In this document: piece by piece, positions 44,572 to 52,662 of the stretch | Numbering within the stretch: the first letter of the stretch is position 1 | Layout of the letters: each line of letters opens with the position of its first letter | DNA from: Muribaculaceae bacterium | Lineage (GTDB): Bacteria > Bacteroidota > Bacteroidia > Bacteroidales > Muribaculaceae | NCBI GenBank assembly: GCA_017478855.1 | Contig: JAFVCX010000015.1 | Location: 1 to 53,011 of the forward strand | Reading direction: 5' to 3' | Length of the DNA stretch: 53,011 nt | The notes under the pieces: model-generated | Seen by the model: the letters and a program-made list of their open reading frames with translations, nothing else | What the model was told of the DNA's origin: nothing | The model's database searches: none | Program-made: the position numbers and the translations under genes

Positions 44572-45534
44572 TTAGATGTCAAGTTCCAGTTTCTTGAGAT
44601 AAGGATATTCCTTCAGCAGATTTTGCAGTACCAGTCTGGTGTCGGCATAAAACCGCTGCACCACCTCCGCATTTTGGCTCATGGGCCTGTGGCTCATGCG
44701 TTTGCTCACACGCTCGCACCGCGCGATGGCCTGTGTCGACCGGTCGTCGAAATAAGTGGCTTGAAACATTTGCCAAATATATTCGATGGCCACTTCGCTG
44801 GGATGCACCATGTCGGCAGCATAGAAGCGATAGTCACGCAGGTCGTCGGTCATGATTTCAAAAGCGGGAAAATAGCTCACGTTGTCAAATTCGCGCATCA
44901 TCTCATTCACCGCCACTCGCAGGGTGGCTTTACTCAAAGAGTTGGTGTCCAGCCCATCGGCAATGTGGCGAATGGGACTCACCGTGAAGATGACACGTAG
45001 CGAGGGATTGAACGATTTGAGCCGCTTCAGCATTTGGGAGAGTGCCGCTGTGATGTCACCCACATGCACCATCGTGCGCTCAAACTGATGTTGAGGCACC
45101 TTGTGGCAATTAGCCACTACTTGCCCGGTGGCACGCAATTTGTACACGATGGCCGTTCCCAAAGTGACCACAAGCACCTGACTGCTTTGCAGATGCTCGT
45201 GGGCGGCAGCAATGCGTTTGTTCATGCGCTGCAAGGTGGCCTCTTTATCGGCCATTGAGTAACGCGAGTGAAAATCAAAACAATTCCACACACCGCTTTG
45301 CTGAAACAAATCCATACCGGCAATGGGGCGATTCTCCACGATGCGCTCTACGGCGGCTGCGATGCTCAGCGGATTGTAGAGTGTGCCAAAAGGATTCACG
45401 TCAACCAGCATCATGGCCGTGCGCAGTTTGCTACCGATGTTGTCGCTAAAGCAAGAGCCAAGCATCATCAGCTCGTCGCTGTGTCGCAGCCATTGTTGAT
45501 GGTCGCTCGTGCGTATGGTGGTGCGAAATTCCAT
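44572..45534 (-). CDS. GSCFA domain protein (SGNH-like)
   Basis: A 320-residue protein without signal peptide. The family signature GSCFSDNIGSKL is at about residues 26-37, followed by NPFGTLYNPLSIA, LVVTLGTAIVY, and TVSPIRHIADGL, all typical of GSCFA proteins, which are predicted SGNH-hydrolase relatives. The DMVHPSEVAIEYIW segment near the C-terminus supplies a candidate Asp-His pair. Substrate unknown; the consistent position next to murF-alr suggests a cell-wall-related role. It is first in the operon GSCFA-murF/alr-tadA-esterase with a strong promoter. Confidence 0.88.
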   Translation of the reverse strand: MEFRTTIRTSDHQQWLRHSDELMMLGSCFSDNIGSKLRTAMMLVDVNPFGTLYNPLSIAAAVERIVENRPIAGMDLFQQSGVWNCFDFHSRYSMADKEATLQRMNKRIAAAHEHLQSSQVLVVTLGTAIVYKLRATGQVVANCHKVPQHQFERTMVHVGDITAALSQMLKRLKSFNPSLRVIFTVSPIRHIADGLDTNSLSKATLRVAVNEMMREFDNVSYFPAFEIMTDDLRDYRFYAADMVHPSEVAIEYIWQMFQATYFDDRSTQAIARCERVSKRMSHRPMSQNAEVVQRFYADTRLVLQNLLKEYPYLKKLELDI

Positions 45535-45553
45535 ATCAGGTCAATTAACCACA

Positions 45554-45584
45554 CAAAAGTAAGCGAAAAGTCACACAACGCAAA
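45554..45584 (-). promoter_or_regulatory. Promoter of the GSCFA-murF/alr operon
   Basis: On the minus strand TTTG (45584-45581), a 19-base spacer and TACTTTTG (45561-45554) match the consensus exactly. The leader is about 15 bases. Confidence 0.75.
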
Positions 45585-45620
45585 ATTTTCGCCCCTTTTT
45601 TGTGCGATTTTCCCTTGAGG

Positions 45621-45652
45621 TTTGTCCAAACAGACTTTTGTGCGTAATTTTG
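45621..45652 (+). promoter_or_regulatory. Promoter of manA
   Basis: TTTG at 45621-45624, a 20-base spacer and TAATTTTG at 45645-45652 match the consensus exactly and exclude a start codon upstream of 45660. Confidence 0.75.
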
Positions 45653-45681
45653 CACCTCAATTCTTATGCCAATCATCGCTT

Positions 45682-46656
45682 ATGATACACACTCCCATCA
45701 AATTTGAACCCCAGTTGAAGACCGTGCTCTGGGGTGGGGACAAAATCATCCCATTCAAAAATCTCGACAGCGGCTTGCAGCAGGTGGGCGAGAGCTGGGA
45801 GATCTCGGCTGTGCCGGGTCGTGAGTCGGTGGTGAGCGAGGGTCCCGACTCGGGGCTTACGCTGCCTCAACTCATAGGGCGATATGGTGAAGACTTGGTG
45901 GGGCATGATTGCTACAAACGTTTCGGAACGCGTTTCCCCCTGTTGGTGAAGTTTATTGATGCCAAGCAAGACTTGTCGCTGCAAGTGCATCCGGGCGACC
46001 ACCTTGCTGCCGAGCGGCACAACAGTGCCGGTAAAACCGAAATGTGGTATGTGGTGAATGCCGAGCCCGACGCTTGCGTCCGCACGGGATTGAACCGAGT
46101 TATTGATGCGCAGGATTTTGAACGATTGGTGCAAGAGAAGCAGCTGCTCGACGTGGTTGCGACACACGCGGCCCACGAGGGCGACGTGTTTTATCTTCCG
46201 GCGGGCCGCATTCACTCCATTGGAGCGGGCACAATGCTTGTAGAGGTGCAGCAAACGAGCGACATCACTTATCGCATTTATGACTATGACCGACGTGGCG
46301 CCGACTGCAATCCGCGCAAATTGCACATTGCTATGGCTAAAGATGCCATCGATTATCGGGTGCACGACAGTTATGTGACCCACACCGACGCTATGGCTCC
46401 CGGGCTGACTTCGCTGGTGGCATGCGAACATTTTGTGGTGAACCGTTTTTGTGTGGATGAGCGGCATCGCGACCTTGACCTGCGTCAGGTGGACTCGTTT
46501 GTGGTGCTTGTGGCAATCAAGGGGCATCTTGAAGTGACCAATCATCAGGGAAGCACATTTCATTTGCGGCGCGGCGAAACGGTGCTATTGCCTGCCATCA
46601 CCTCTCAGTTGCATTTTTCGGGGCATGGCACGCTCATCATGGCGCACCTCCCATGA
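45682..46656 (+). CDS. manA: Mannose-6-phosphate isomerase, class I type
   Basis: ManA interconverts mannose-6-phosphate and fructose-6-phosphate, feeding GDP-mannose and fucose synthesis or mannose use. The protein has 324 residues in the short class I form. Zinc-site and active-site features are LQVHPGDHLA (about 98-107), GKTEMWYV (about 114-121) and LPAGRIHSIGAG (about 175-186). The start at 45682 gives the family N-terminus (IKFEPQLKTVLWGG) and lies 30 bases after the -7 box. It is a single-gene unit with its own promoter and a strong terminator. Confidence 0.93.
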   Translation: MIHTPIKFEPQLKTVLWGGDKIIPFKNLDSGLQQVGESWEISAVPGRESVVSEGPDSGLTLPQLIGRYGEDLVGHDCYKRFGTRFPLLVKFIDAKQDLSLQVHPGDHLAAERHNSAGKTEMWYVVNAEPDACVRTGLNRVIDAQDFERLVQEKQLLDVVATHAAHEGDVFYLPAGRIHSIGAGTMLVEVQQTSDITYRIYDYDRRGADCNPRKLHIAMAKDAIDYRVHDSYVTHTDAMAPGLTSLVACEHFVVNRFCVDERHRDLDLRQVDSFVVLVAIKGHLEVTNHQGSTFHLRRGETVLLPAITSQLHFSGHGTLIMAHLP

Positions 46657-46721
46657 TGCCACTCCTTTTCTGTGTTGAAAAGCTCAAGCAGATTCTCTAA
46701 AAAAGCTCAAACGAATCGATG

Positions 46722-46772
46722 AAGCATCACACAGCCGCGCCCTCTTGAGAGAGGCGCGGCTGTGTGATGCTT
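46722..46772. terminator. Bidirectional terminator between manA and the Lrp gene
   Basis: A perfect 20-base-pair inverted repeat (46722-46741 with 46753-46772) is extended inward by CTCT/AGAG with one bulged base. It sits between convergent genes, 17 bases after the Lrp stop codon. Confidence 0.8.
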
Positions 46773-46788
46773 GCTCAGTGCTGCAGCA

Positions 46789-47277
46789 CTATTCTTCGGC
46801 AATTTCGTCCATGTTGTCATCGGCAATGGGAATTTGCCGCTTGAACACTTCTTTGAACGTGATGAGGGTTTCGCTGCGGCCCAACCCCATGCGAAGGAAT
46901 TTGTCGTGGATGATTTCGAGCAGATGGTCGTTGTCGCGAGCATAAATCTTGACAAAGACATCATATTTTCCCGTGGTGTAGTAGCATTCCACCACTTCAG
47001 GAATTTTTTCAAGACTCTCCACCACCTCGCTGAATTTTGAGGGGTCGTTCAGGAAGAATCCCACATAGGCACAAGTGAGGTAACCCACTGAAGCCGGGTT
47101 GACCAGTGAAATAGAACCATTAATCACGCCCATGTTGTGAAGCTTTTGAATGCGTTGATGAATCGCGGCACCACTCACATTACAGGCACGTGCAATCTCA
47201 AGGTAGGGCTTACGCGCGTTCAGCGAAAGCATTTTTAGGATTTTATAATCCAGATCATCAAGTTTGGGATTTGCCAT
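46789..47277 (-). CDS. Lrp/AsnC family transcriptional regulator
   Basis: A 162-residue DNA-binding regulator that typically senses amino acids. The helix-turn-helix is at about residues 5-55 (LDDLDYKILKMLSLNARKPY region and VSGAAIHQRIQKL). The RAM/AsnC ligand domain follows (about 70-150, with YVGFFLNDPSKFSEVVESL and YYTTGKYDVFVKI). The start at 47277 is chosen over an in-frame Met eight residues earlier because it gives the usual MANPKLDDLD-type N-terminus. A -7 box TAACTTTG (47374-47367, minus) gives a leader of about 85 bases. Confidence 0.9.
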   Translation of the reverse strand: MANPKLDDLDYKILKMLSLNARKPYLEIARACNVSGAAIHQRIQKLHNMGVINGSISLVNPASVGYLTCAYVGFFLNDPSKFSEVVESLEKIPEVVECYYTTGKYDVFVKIYARDNDHLLEIIHDKFLRMGLGRSETLITFKEVFKRQIPIADDNMDEIAEE

Positions 47278-47366
47278 ATTCGGTAGTTTTTGATAAATCA
47301 AGTAATTAAGGATTAATTATGAGTCCCTCTCAACATGAGATAGAACTCCTGAAACTTAAGCGACAG

Positions 47367-47374
47367 CAAAGTTA
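47367..47374 (-). promoter_or_regulatory. -7 box of the Lrp/AsnC gene
   Basis: TAACTTTG on the minus strand is an exact match to TAnnTTTG; no good -33 is present at the normal spacing. The rest of 47278-47471 is AT-rich without a recognised element. Confidence 0.45.
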
Positions 47375-47471
47375 AATAAAAAATCCCACATAAGTAATAA
47401 ATTGTAATGAAAATTGCTTATTTTTCTTTTGATTTTGCCTCTGGATGATGGGTGCACAGAGTTGCCGCATT

Positions 47472-49703
47472 TCACTTAAGTTCCAAAAGGCGTTGTGGGT
47501 CGCCCACAATCCACAGCACATCGCCTGCCTCAAAGGTGAAATCGGGTGTGGGTGTGATAAAGTCGTCGTCATCGCGCTGTACGCTCACCAGCAAAGATTC
47601 GTAATCCTCGCTCAAACGGGCATGTTTGAGTTGTTTGCCCACCAATTGTGATTGCTCACCGATGGCAAAATGGATGAAGCGCACATCGTTGGCCGCGGCA
47701 CTTTCGTCGTGACTGTGGCTGGCCTCCACCAGCGGCAGCATGCGCTGAATCTGTTCATCGGTGCCTATCACACCCAAAATGTCACCCGGAAAGATGCGCA
47801 TCTCCCCCGTGGGCACGGGGTGTAGAGCGCCGCCACGCTGAATGTTCACCAAGCTCACGCCATAGCGTTGACGCAGATGGGCGTTCTTGAGTTTCTCTCC
47901 CACAAAGGGGCAATCATGCCCCACGGTCATGTAGGCCAAGTGCAAGTCGCTCACAAGATTGTTGTTGCGGCCGGTGCGGCGATTCTCACGCTCATTCACA
48001 TTGCTGATGAATTGCTGCTCAATGCGTGTGATGCGTCGCCGCAAGTAAGGAGCCATCACAAGAATCACCACCAAGATGATGGCAATAGAAGCCACAATGG
48101 CCGTAAGACTTGAGAAATGACCATAGAGCACGGCCATCACATAGCCCGTTGAGATAAAGATGCTGGCAAGCGTCATCACTACAAGTGGCACATACGAAAC
48201 CTTGCCCGATAGAGCCACAAGTTTTTCTTTTTCATGACGCTTCACTGCCGGCGTAATGATGGCGTAGAGCAGAGGGGATAGCACGGCAATGGTGAGTGTG
48301 GCGCTCAGCAAAGAGCCCCATTTCTCGCCGGCAGTGGCAAGAAGCGCCGGCATGAGATAGGAACGGCTGATGAAGATAATCATAATCACCACCACCGAGT
48401 AGAGTATCAATCGCAAAAAATAGCGTTGCACAATGGCACCCCACAGTCGTCGGCTCTCCGACATTTCACCCTCATTGGCACCTGCGCTGTATCCTTCCAA
48501 CAACTTGTTCCAGTTCTCGGGCAAGACGCGTTCCAGCCGTCGGTAGCAAGGCTCTGCGCTTTTGATAAAGAAGGGGGTGGTAAACGTGGTGATCACACTC
48601 ACGGCCACAATGATGGGATAGATGCTCGGCTCGAGCACGCCCAGCGACATGCCTAACGAGGCGATGATGAAAGAGAACTCGCCAATTTGCGTGAGAGTGA
48701 ATCCCGATTCAAGAGCCATTTTCAGTGGCTGACCGGTGGCGAGCATACCAAAGGTGCCAAAGACAATCATGCCCACAATCACCACTACGCTCAGCAAAGC
48801 GATGGTGCCGGCATGCGAAACGATGACCTCAGGATTGACCATCATACCCACCGAGATGAAAAACACGGCACCAAACAGGTCTTTCACGGGTTGAATGATG
48901 CGCTCGATGCGCTCGGCCTCGATGGTGCCGGCAAGGATGGAACCCATCACAAAGGCTCCGAGAGCCATGGAGAAACCGCTCTTGACCGAGAATATGGCCA
49001 TTAAGAAACACAGACCCATGGCAATGACGAGCATCATCTCGTCGCTGATGATGCGGCGAAACCTCTTGAAGACCGATGGCAGCAAAAAAATGCCTACCGT
49101 GAACCACATCACTAAGAAGAACGAAAGCTTGAGCACGCTGCGCAGCATTTCATCGCCCGATACAGATTGGTTGATGGCTACCGACGACAAAATCACCATC
49201 ATCACCACAGCAAAGAGATCTTCCACAATGAGCACGGCGAAAATCATGGGCACAAAGCGTCGTTGCCTCATGTTGAGGTCGGTTAGCGCTTTGATGATGA
49301 TGGTGGTAGACGACATGCTGATCATTCCGCCCAAGAAAATGCTGTCCACGGCGGCAAACCCTAATAGCTTGCCCACAATGAATCCTAATCCCATCATGCC
49401 GGCCACGATGATGAGCGCAGTCACTACGGCACTGCCTCCCACGTGCAATAACTTCTTGAAACTGAATTCCAAGCCCAAAGAGAACAGAAGCACGATGATG
49501 CCTATCTGCGCCCAAAACTCGATGTTAGCCTCGCTGGCCACCGAAGGCATCCATGAAAAGTGCGGACTTGCCAAGAATCCGGCCACGATATAGCCCAAAA
49601 TCACGGGCTGTTTGAGCATCTTAAACACGACTGTGGCCACGGCACCCAGCACAAGGATGAGCGCGAGATCGGTAATCAGGCTTTCAATATTCAGTGTTTC
49701 CAT
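47472..49703 (-). CDS. CPA2 family cation:proton antiporter with two RCK_C domains
   Basis: A 743-residue inner-membrane protein of the KefB/monovalent cation:proton antiporter-2 family. The antiporter core is about residues 1-390 (QPVILGYIVAGF, SLGLEFSFKKLL, LTQIGEFSFIIASLGM are family signatures). Residues about 425-560 add roughly four more hydrophobic segments, so there may be about 16 membrane segments. Two RCK_C domains follow at about 580-660 and 665-743. The NAD-binding TrkA_N domain of E. coli KefB/KefC is absent. The ion is probably K+ or Na+, by family. It begins five bases after mgtC and is likely co-transcribed. Confidence 0.88.
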   Translation of the reverse strand: METLNIESLITDLALILVLGAVATVVFKMLKQPVILGYIVAGFLASPHFSWMPSVASEANIEFWAQIGIIVLLFSLGLEFSFKKLLHVGGSAVVTALIIVAGMMGLGFIVGKLLGFAAVDSIFLGGMISMSSTTIIIKALTDLNMRQRRFVPMIFAVLIVEDLFAVVMMVILSSVAINQSVSGDEMLRSVLKLSFFLVMWFTVGIFLLPSVFKRFRRIISDEMMLVIAMGLCFLMAIFSVKSGFSMALGAFVMGSILAGTIEAERIERIIQPVKDLFGAVFFISVGMMVNPEVIVSHAGTIALLSVVVIVGMIVFGTFGMLATGQPLKMALESGFTLTQIGEFSFIIASLGMSLGVLEPSIYPIIVAVSVITTFTTPFFIKSAEPCYRRLERVLPENWNKLLEGYSAGANEGEMSESRRLWGAIVQRYFLRLILYSVVVIMIIFISRSYLMPALLATAGEKWGSLLSATLTIAVLSPLLYAIITPAVKRHEKEKLVALSGKVSYVPLVVMTLASIFISTGYVMAVLYGHFSSLTAIVASIAIILVVILVMAPYLRRRITRIEQQFISNVNERENRRTGRNNNLVSDLHLAYMTVGHDCPFVGEKLKNAHLRQRYGVSLVNIQRGGALHPVPTGEMRIFPGDILGVIGTDEQIQRMLPLVEASHSHDESAAANDVRFIHFAIGEQSQLVGKQLKHARLSEDYESLLVSVQRDDDDFITPTPDFTFEAGDVLWIVGDPQRLLELK

Positions 49704-49708
49704 TCTTG

Positions 49709-50422
49709 TTAAAGGTTCATTTCATTGGTCAGGGTTATCGATACCACATCCATTTGCTTGTGGATATCTTCAAAAAGCTGTGGAGCGTTGGTGTTGCCCT
49801 TGCTGCGCACCAAAAAGTTCACGGTCGTAAGCTCATTCTCATAATCATATTTCACAAAAGTGTCGCTCACATGCACGCCATGGCTCTCAATGATGTCGCG
49901 GCACAAATCCATGTCGTGCTCAATGCCACGCACTTTCAGCCTAATGATGCGCGACTCCCACAGGAAACCCGCACGTTGCTCAAATCGTTCAATATTCACC
50001 AAAATGAAGATGATGAGCAACGTGGCTACGGTGGCAATCACATACATGCCGGCGCCCACGGCAAGACCTATGCAGGCTGTCATCCAAATGCCGGCGGCGG
50101 TGGTGAGCCCACGCACCGACCCTTTCATCTGAATGATGGCTCCTGCGCCCAAGAAACCCACACCGCTCACCACTTGCGCGGCAATGCGTCCGGGGTCACC
50201 ATTTTTTAACCCTAAGTATTCTTGGGGAATGTAGATGCTTATGAGCATAGCGAGAGCCGCTCCCATAGCGATGAGCGCAAAGGTGCGTAACCCCGCTATC
50301 TGACCTTTCAGGCGACGCTCAAGGCCTATCACGGCACCCAGCAGCAAGGCCAGCACCAATTTGAAGATGGCCCCAATTAAATTCACGTCGGGGCTGATGA
50401 TGGCTTGGTAGAAGTTTTGCAT
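49709..50422 (-). CDS. MgtC/SapB family membrane protein
   Basis: A 237-residue protein. The N-terminal part (about 15-150) has four or five membrane helices with the MgtC signature LLLGAVIGLERRLKGQIAGL (about 28-47) and LGAGAIIQMKGSVRGLTTAA (about 96-115). The cytoplasmic C-terminal domain (about 155-237) looks like an ACT-type domain (RLKVRGIEHDMDLCRDIIE). MgtC proteins modulate the F-type ATPase or phosphate/magnesium homeostasis in other bacteria; the role here is not known. It forms a tight operon with the antiporter and has a strong promoter. Confidence 0.9.
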   Translation of the reverse strand: MQNFYQAIISPDVNLIGAIFKLVLALLLGAVIGLERRLKGQIAGLRTFALIAMGAALAMLISIYIPQEYLGLKNGDPGRIAAQVVSGVGFLGAGAIIQMKGSVRGLTTAAGIWMTACIGLAVGAGMYVIATVATLLIIFILVNIERFEQRAGFLWESRIIRLKVRGIEHDMDLCRDIIESHGVHVSDTFVKYDYENELTTVNFLVRSKGNTNAPQLFEDIHKQMDVVSITLTNEMNL

Positions 50423-50456
50423 CTTAAATGATATGATTCGAACAAGTATATTTTTG

Positions 50457-50487
50457 CAAATTTACTCAATTTGTCGCGTTTTGCAAA
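50457..50487 (-). promoter_or_regulatory. Promoter of the mgtC-antiporter operon
   Basis: On the minus strand TTTG (50487-50484), a 19-base spacer and TAAATTTG (50464-50457) match the consensus exactly. Bases 50488-50655 hold no gene or element I can support. Confidence 0.7.
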
Positions 50488-50655
50488 ATCGGTCCGAACA
50501 GCCGCCGCCGAAATTAGGGATATTTAACGGCAAATTTTGCTGACAGCGTTTTCTGATGGCACAGAAAAAAGAACGCACGCCGCACCAAAGGCAGCGCACG
50601 CACGAAGTGGGGTATTTCTCGAAAAAACGGCAAACAGGAAGAATCACTAAAGGTA

Positions 50656-50970
50656 CTAATCCTGTCGCATGAGGCGCACCAGCGGTTGCAAAAATACGCC
50701 CACCGAGATGGCCGCCATGATGACCCATTGCAGCAAGTCGCGCAAGGTGATGACGGTAGCGGTGAAATCGGTTGCCACAACAATCCATGTGAGAACGCAA
50801 CCGGCCACGGCAAGTAGCCATGCGATTGCCAAAAAGTAGCGGCTATGGCTGCGCTCAGGCAAACGGTTGAGCACTCGTGGTGTGAACCACGGGTTTTGCC
50901 CGGGCAATGGTTGGGCACATTCCTCTTTGAGCAGAGCTGCCAATTTTTTGTCGTCTTCGCTTCGTTTCAT
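50656..50970 (-). CDS. Small two-helix membrane protein beside an ECF sigma factor
   Basis: A 104-residue protein with a charged cytoplasmic N-terminus (about 1-42: EDDKKLAALLKEECAQPLPG and PRVLNRLPERS) and two hydrophobic helices (about 44-66 and 78-96). It starts six bases after the sigma factor stop codon, so the two are co-translated. The layout (short soluble N-terminus plus membrane anchor right after an ECF sigma gene) fits an anti-sigma factor, but no zinc-finger HxxxCxxC motif is present, so the role is only inferred. Confidence 0.7.
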   Translation of the reverse strand: MKRSEDDKKLAALLKEECAQPLPGQNPWFTPRVLNRLPERSHSRYFLAIAWLLAVAGCVLTWIVVATDFTATVITLRDLLQWVIMAAISVGVFLQPLVRLMRQD

Positions 50971-50976
50971 CTTACT

Positions 50977-51501
50977 TCAGTTGTCTATAAAATGCTGCAT
51001 TTTCTGTTTGGCACGATGCAGATGTGATTTAACGGTTCCTTCGGGAAGTCCTGTTATCTGGACGATTTTCTTGATGGGCTGATCCTCTAAATAAAACAGA
51101 GTGACCATCATGCGCTCGGTGGCTCCAAGCTGAGCCATCGCTTCTTGCACGGTGAGGGCCGCTTCCACGCCGGCCATGGTGTCGCTGGCCGTTGTGTCGT
51201 GCAGCTCGTCAATCTCTTCGGTGAGGCGATGGCGCCGCAGGTCGCTGTAAAATTCATTGTAGGCGATGCGATAGAGCCATGTGGAAAAACTGGCCACACC
51301 TTTGAAGCTGCGCAGATTCAGATAGGCCTTGATGAATGTTTCCTGCGCCAAGTCGTCGCTCCACGCCGTGTTGCCCTGCGTGAGGTTAAGGAAGAAACGC
51401 ACCACTCGTGGTCGGTAAGCCTCCACCAGCAGCCCAAAGGCGTGCCGGTCATCGGCCAGCACGCATCGGGCTATCAGGTTCATTTCGTCGAATTTCCTCA
51501 T
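50977..51501 (-). CDS. ECF-type RNA polymerase sigma factor
   Basis: A 174-residue sigma-70 family factor of the extracytoplasmic function group. Region 2 is at about residues 20-95 (FGLLVEAYRPRVVRFFLNL, then DDLAQETFIKAYLNL, FSTWLYRIAYNEFYSDLRR). Region 4 is at about 118-172 (LGATERMMVTLFYLEDQPIK and GLPEGTVKSHLHRAKQKM). A short acidic linker separates them and region 3 is absent. The gene lies between the DUF6249-like gene (24 bases upstream) and the small membrane protein gene (six bases downstream), so these three are probably one operon. Confidence 0.92.
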   Translation of the reverse strand: MRKFDEMNLIARCVLADDRHAFGLLVEAYRPRVVRFFLNLTQGNTAWSDDLAQETFIKAYLNLRSFKGVASFSTWLYRIAYNEFYSDLRRHRLTEEIDELHDTTASDTMAGVEAALTVQEAMAQLGATERMMVTLFYLEDQPIKKIVQITGLPEGTVKSHLHRAKQKMQHFIDN

Positions 51502-51525
51502 CGCAATGGGCGGCGCGTGTGCATT

Positions 51526-52407
51526 TTACTGCGCGTTCTTGCTATCGGGTTGCTGCGATTGCTGTTGAGGTTGCGACTGTGGTTGGAAACCGGTGGGTGG
51601 CGTGAAGGACTGCTGGTTGCGGTGCCAAGTGAGAATGGCGTCGCGCTGATCCTGATATTCAACAAAAGCCTTTGCCGCACTCACGATGATGGCCACCACG
51701 GCAAAAGCCACCATGGGAGTTTCCCAAAACAGAAACAGTGAGCCCACACCTATTAACAGCCAAATGAAACTGCTTTTGAAAGCACGCCAGTTGACGCGTC
51801 CACTCATCACATATTGCGTTTGGGCAGAAGGTTGTTGTGGCTGCTGCGCGGTGCCGGAGGCCCACGGGTCGGCTACAAGAGGCTCGTTGTCATCTTTTTG
51901 CTCCGAAGGAGCGGGAGCCGCTGTCACGACGGGCTGAACCGTCACCACAGGCTGTGAGGGTGGTACGGCTGTGCCGCCAAAAATGTAAGGGGGCAGCGGA
52001 TAGTTGTTCTCAATAGCTTTTTCCACCATGCGATATTTACGGCGGCGTTTCAAATAACTGAACAGCATCGCCAGCAACACGATGGAAATGATGGCCCATG
52101 CCGACATGGCTACGATGTCGCTCGCAAACTCATGCATTTCGCGAATTCGTTTCAGCCGCATGGGATGGTTGAGGTAGTCGACCGCAGGCTCACCACCCTC
52201 AGATTCCGATAAATTGATGAGGGTGTCGCTGAGAAGAACGTTGAGTTTCTCGGCCACGTTGCTCATGCCCACAAAGGACACGGTGTCGCCGCCCGCCACG
52301 ATGGTAGTGGTGTCGCCCTGCGAGCTGATGCGCACATTTTCGTCGGGCTTGGCCGGTGCTGCCAGCACCAGCGCAGTCATGATGATTGTTAAAAAAAATC
52401 GTTTCAT
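51526..52407 (-). CDS. Exported DUF6249-like membrane protein
   Basis: A 293-residue protein with a signal sequence (about 1-19), a periplasmic part (about 20-95), a membrane helix (about 100-122: MSAWAIISIVLLAMLFSYL) followed by KRRRKYRMVEKAIENNYPLP, and a Pro/Gln/Val-rich linker (about 150-200). Two further hydrophobic stretches lie at about 210-250 (FIWLLIGVGSLFLFW and MVAFAVVAIIVSA). The tail is Gln-rich and probably disordered. KYRMVEKAIENNYPLPPYIF resembles the DUF6249 domain found next to ECF sigma factors in Bacteroidetes. ATG 52407 is preferred; ATG 52419 is also possible. It is first in the sigma factor operon. Confidence 0.78.
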   Translation of the reverse strand: MKRFFLTIIMTALVLAAPAKPDENVRISSQGDTTTIVAGGDTVSFVGMSNVAEKLNVLLSDTLINLSESEGGEPAVDYLNHPMRLKRIREMHEFASDIVAMSAWAIISIVLLAMLFSYLKRRRKYRMVEKAIENNYPLPPYIFGGTAVPPSQPVVTVQPVVTAAPAPSEQKDDNEPLVADPWASGTAQQPQQPSAQTQYVMSGRVNWRAFKSSFIWLLIGVGSLFLFWETPMVAFAVVAIIVSAAKAFVEYQDQRDAILTWHRNQQSFTPPTGFQPQSQPQQQSQQPDSKNAQ

Positions 52408-52486
52408 ATCATTTTGCATTATTAATTAATCACTGAAGCACCCTTTTACGCCTTTCTTGAAAGGGGCAGTCATGCATTAGACGCAA

Positions 52487-52494
52487 CAAATTTA
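52487..52494 (-). promoter_or_regulatory. -7 box of the sigma factor operon
   Basis: TAAATTTG on the minus strand matches the consensus; the only TTTG upstream is at a 14-base spacing (52512-52509), so the -33 is weak. Confidence 0.4.
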
Positions 52495-52589
52495 CGAAAA
52501 GTTGCAAGCAAAAAGATTTTTTTGTCACACTTTGGATGTTCATTCTTTTCTTGGTTTGTCAAAAATGTGAAAGAAGTGGCGGCTGCGCA

Positions 52590-52621
52590 TTTCGGTATGT
52601 GACGGAAAAAGTGTAAATTTG
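52590..52621 (+). promoter_or_regulatory. Promoter of valS
   Basis: TTTC at 52590-52593, a 20-base spacer and TAAATTTG at 52614-52621. The leader is about 35 bases. Confidence 0.55.
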
Positions 52622-52662
52622 CAGTTTGAAAATTCTGTAAATATTACAACGAACAAAAAGAT

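Noticed and set aside
50462-50918. Minus-strand frames of 119 and 134 codons overlapping the small membrane protein gene
   Set aside because: They are out-of-frame shadows of the 104-codon gene, which has the better context behind the sigma factor.
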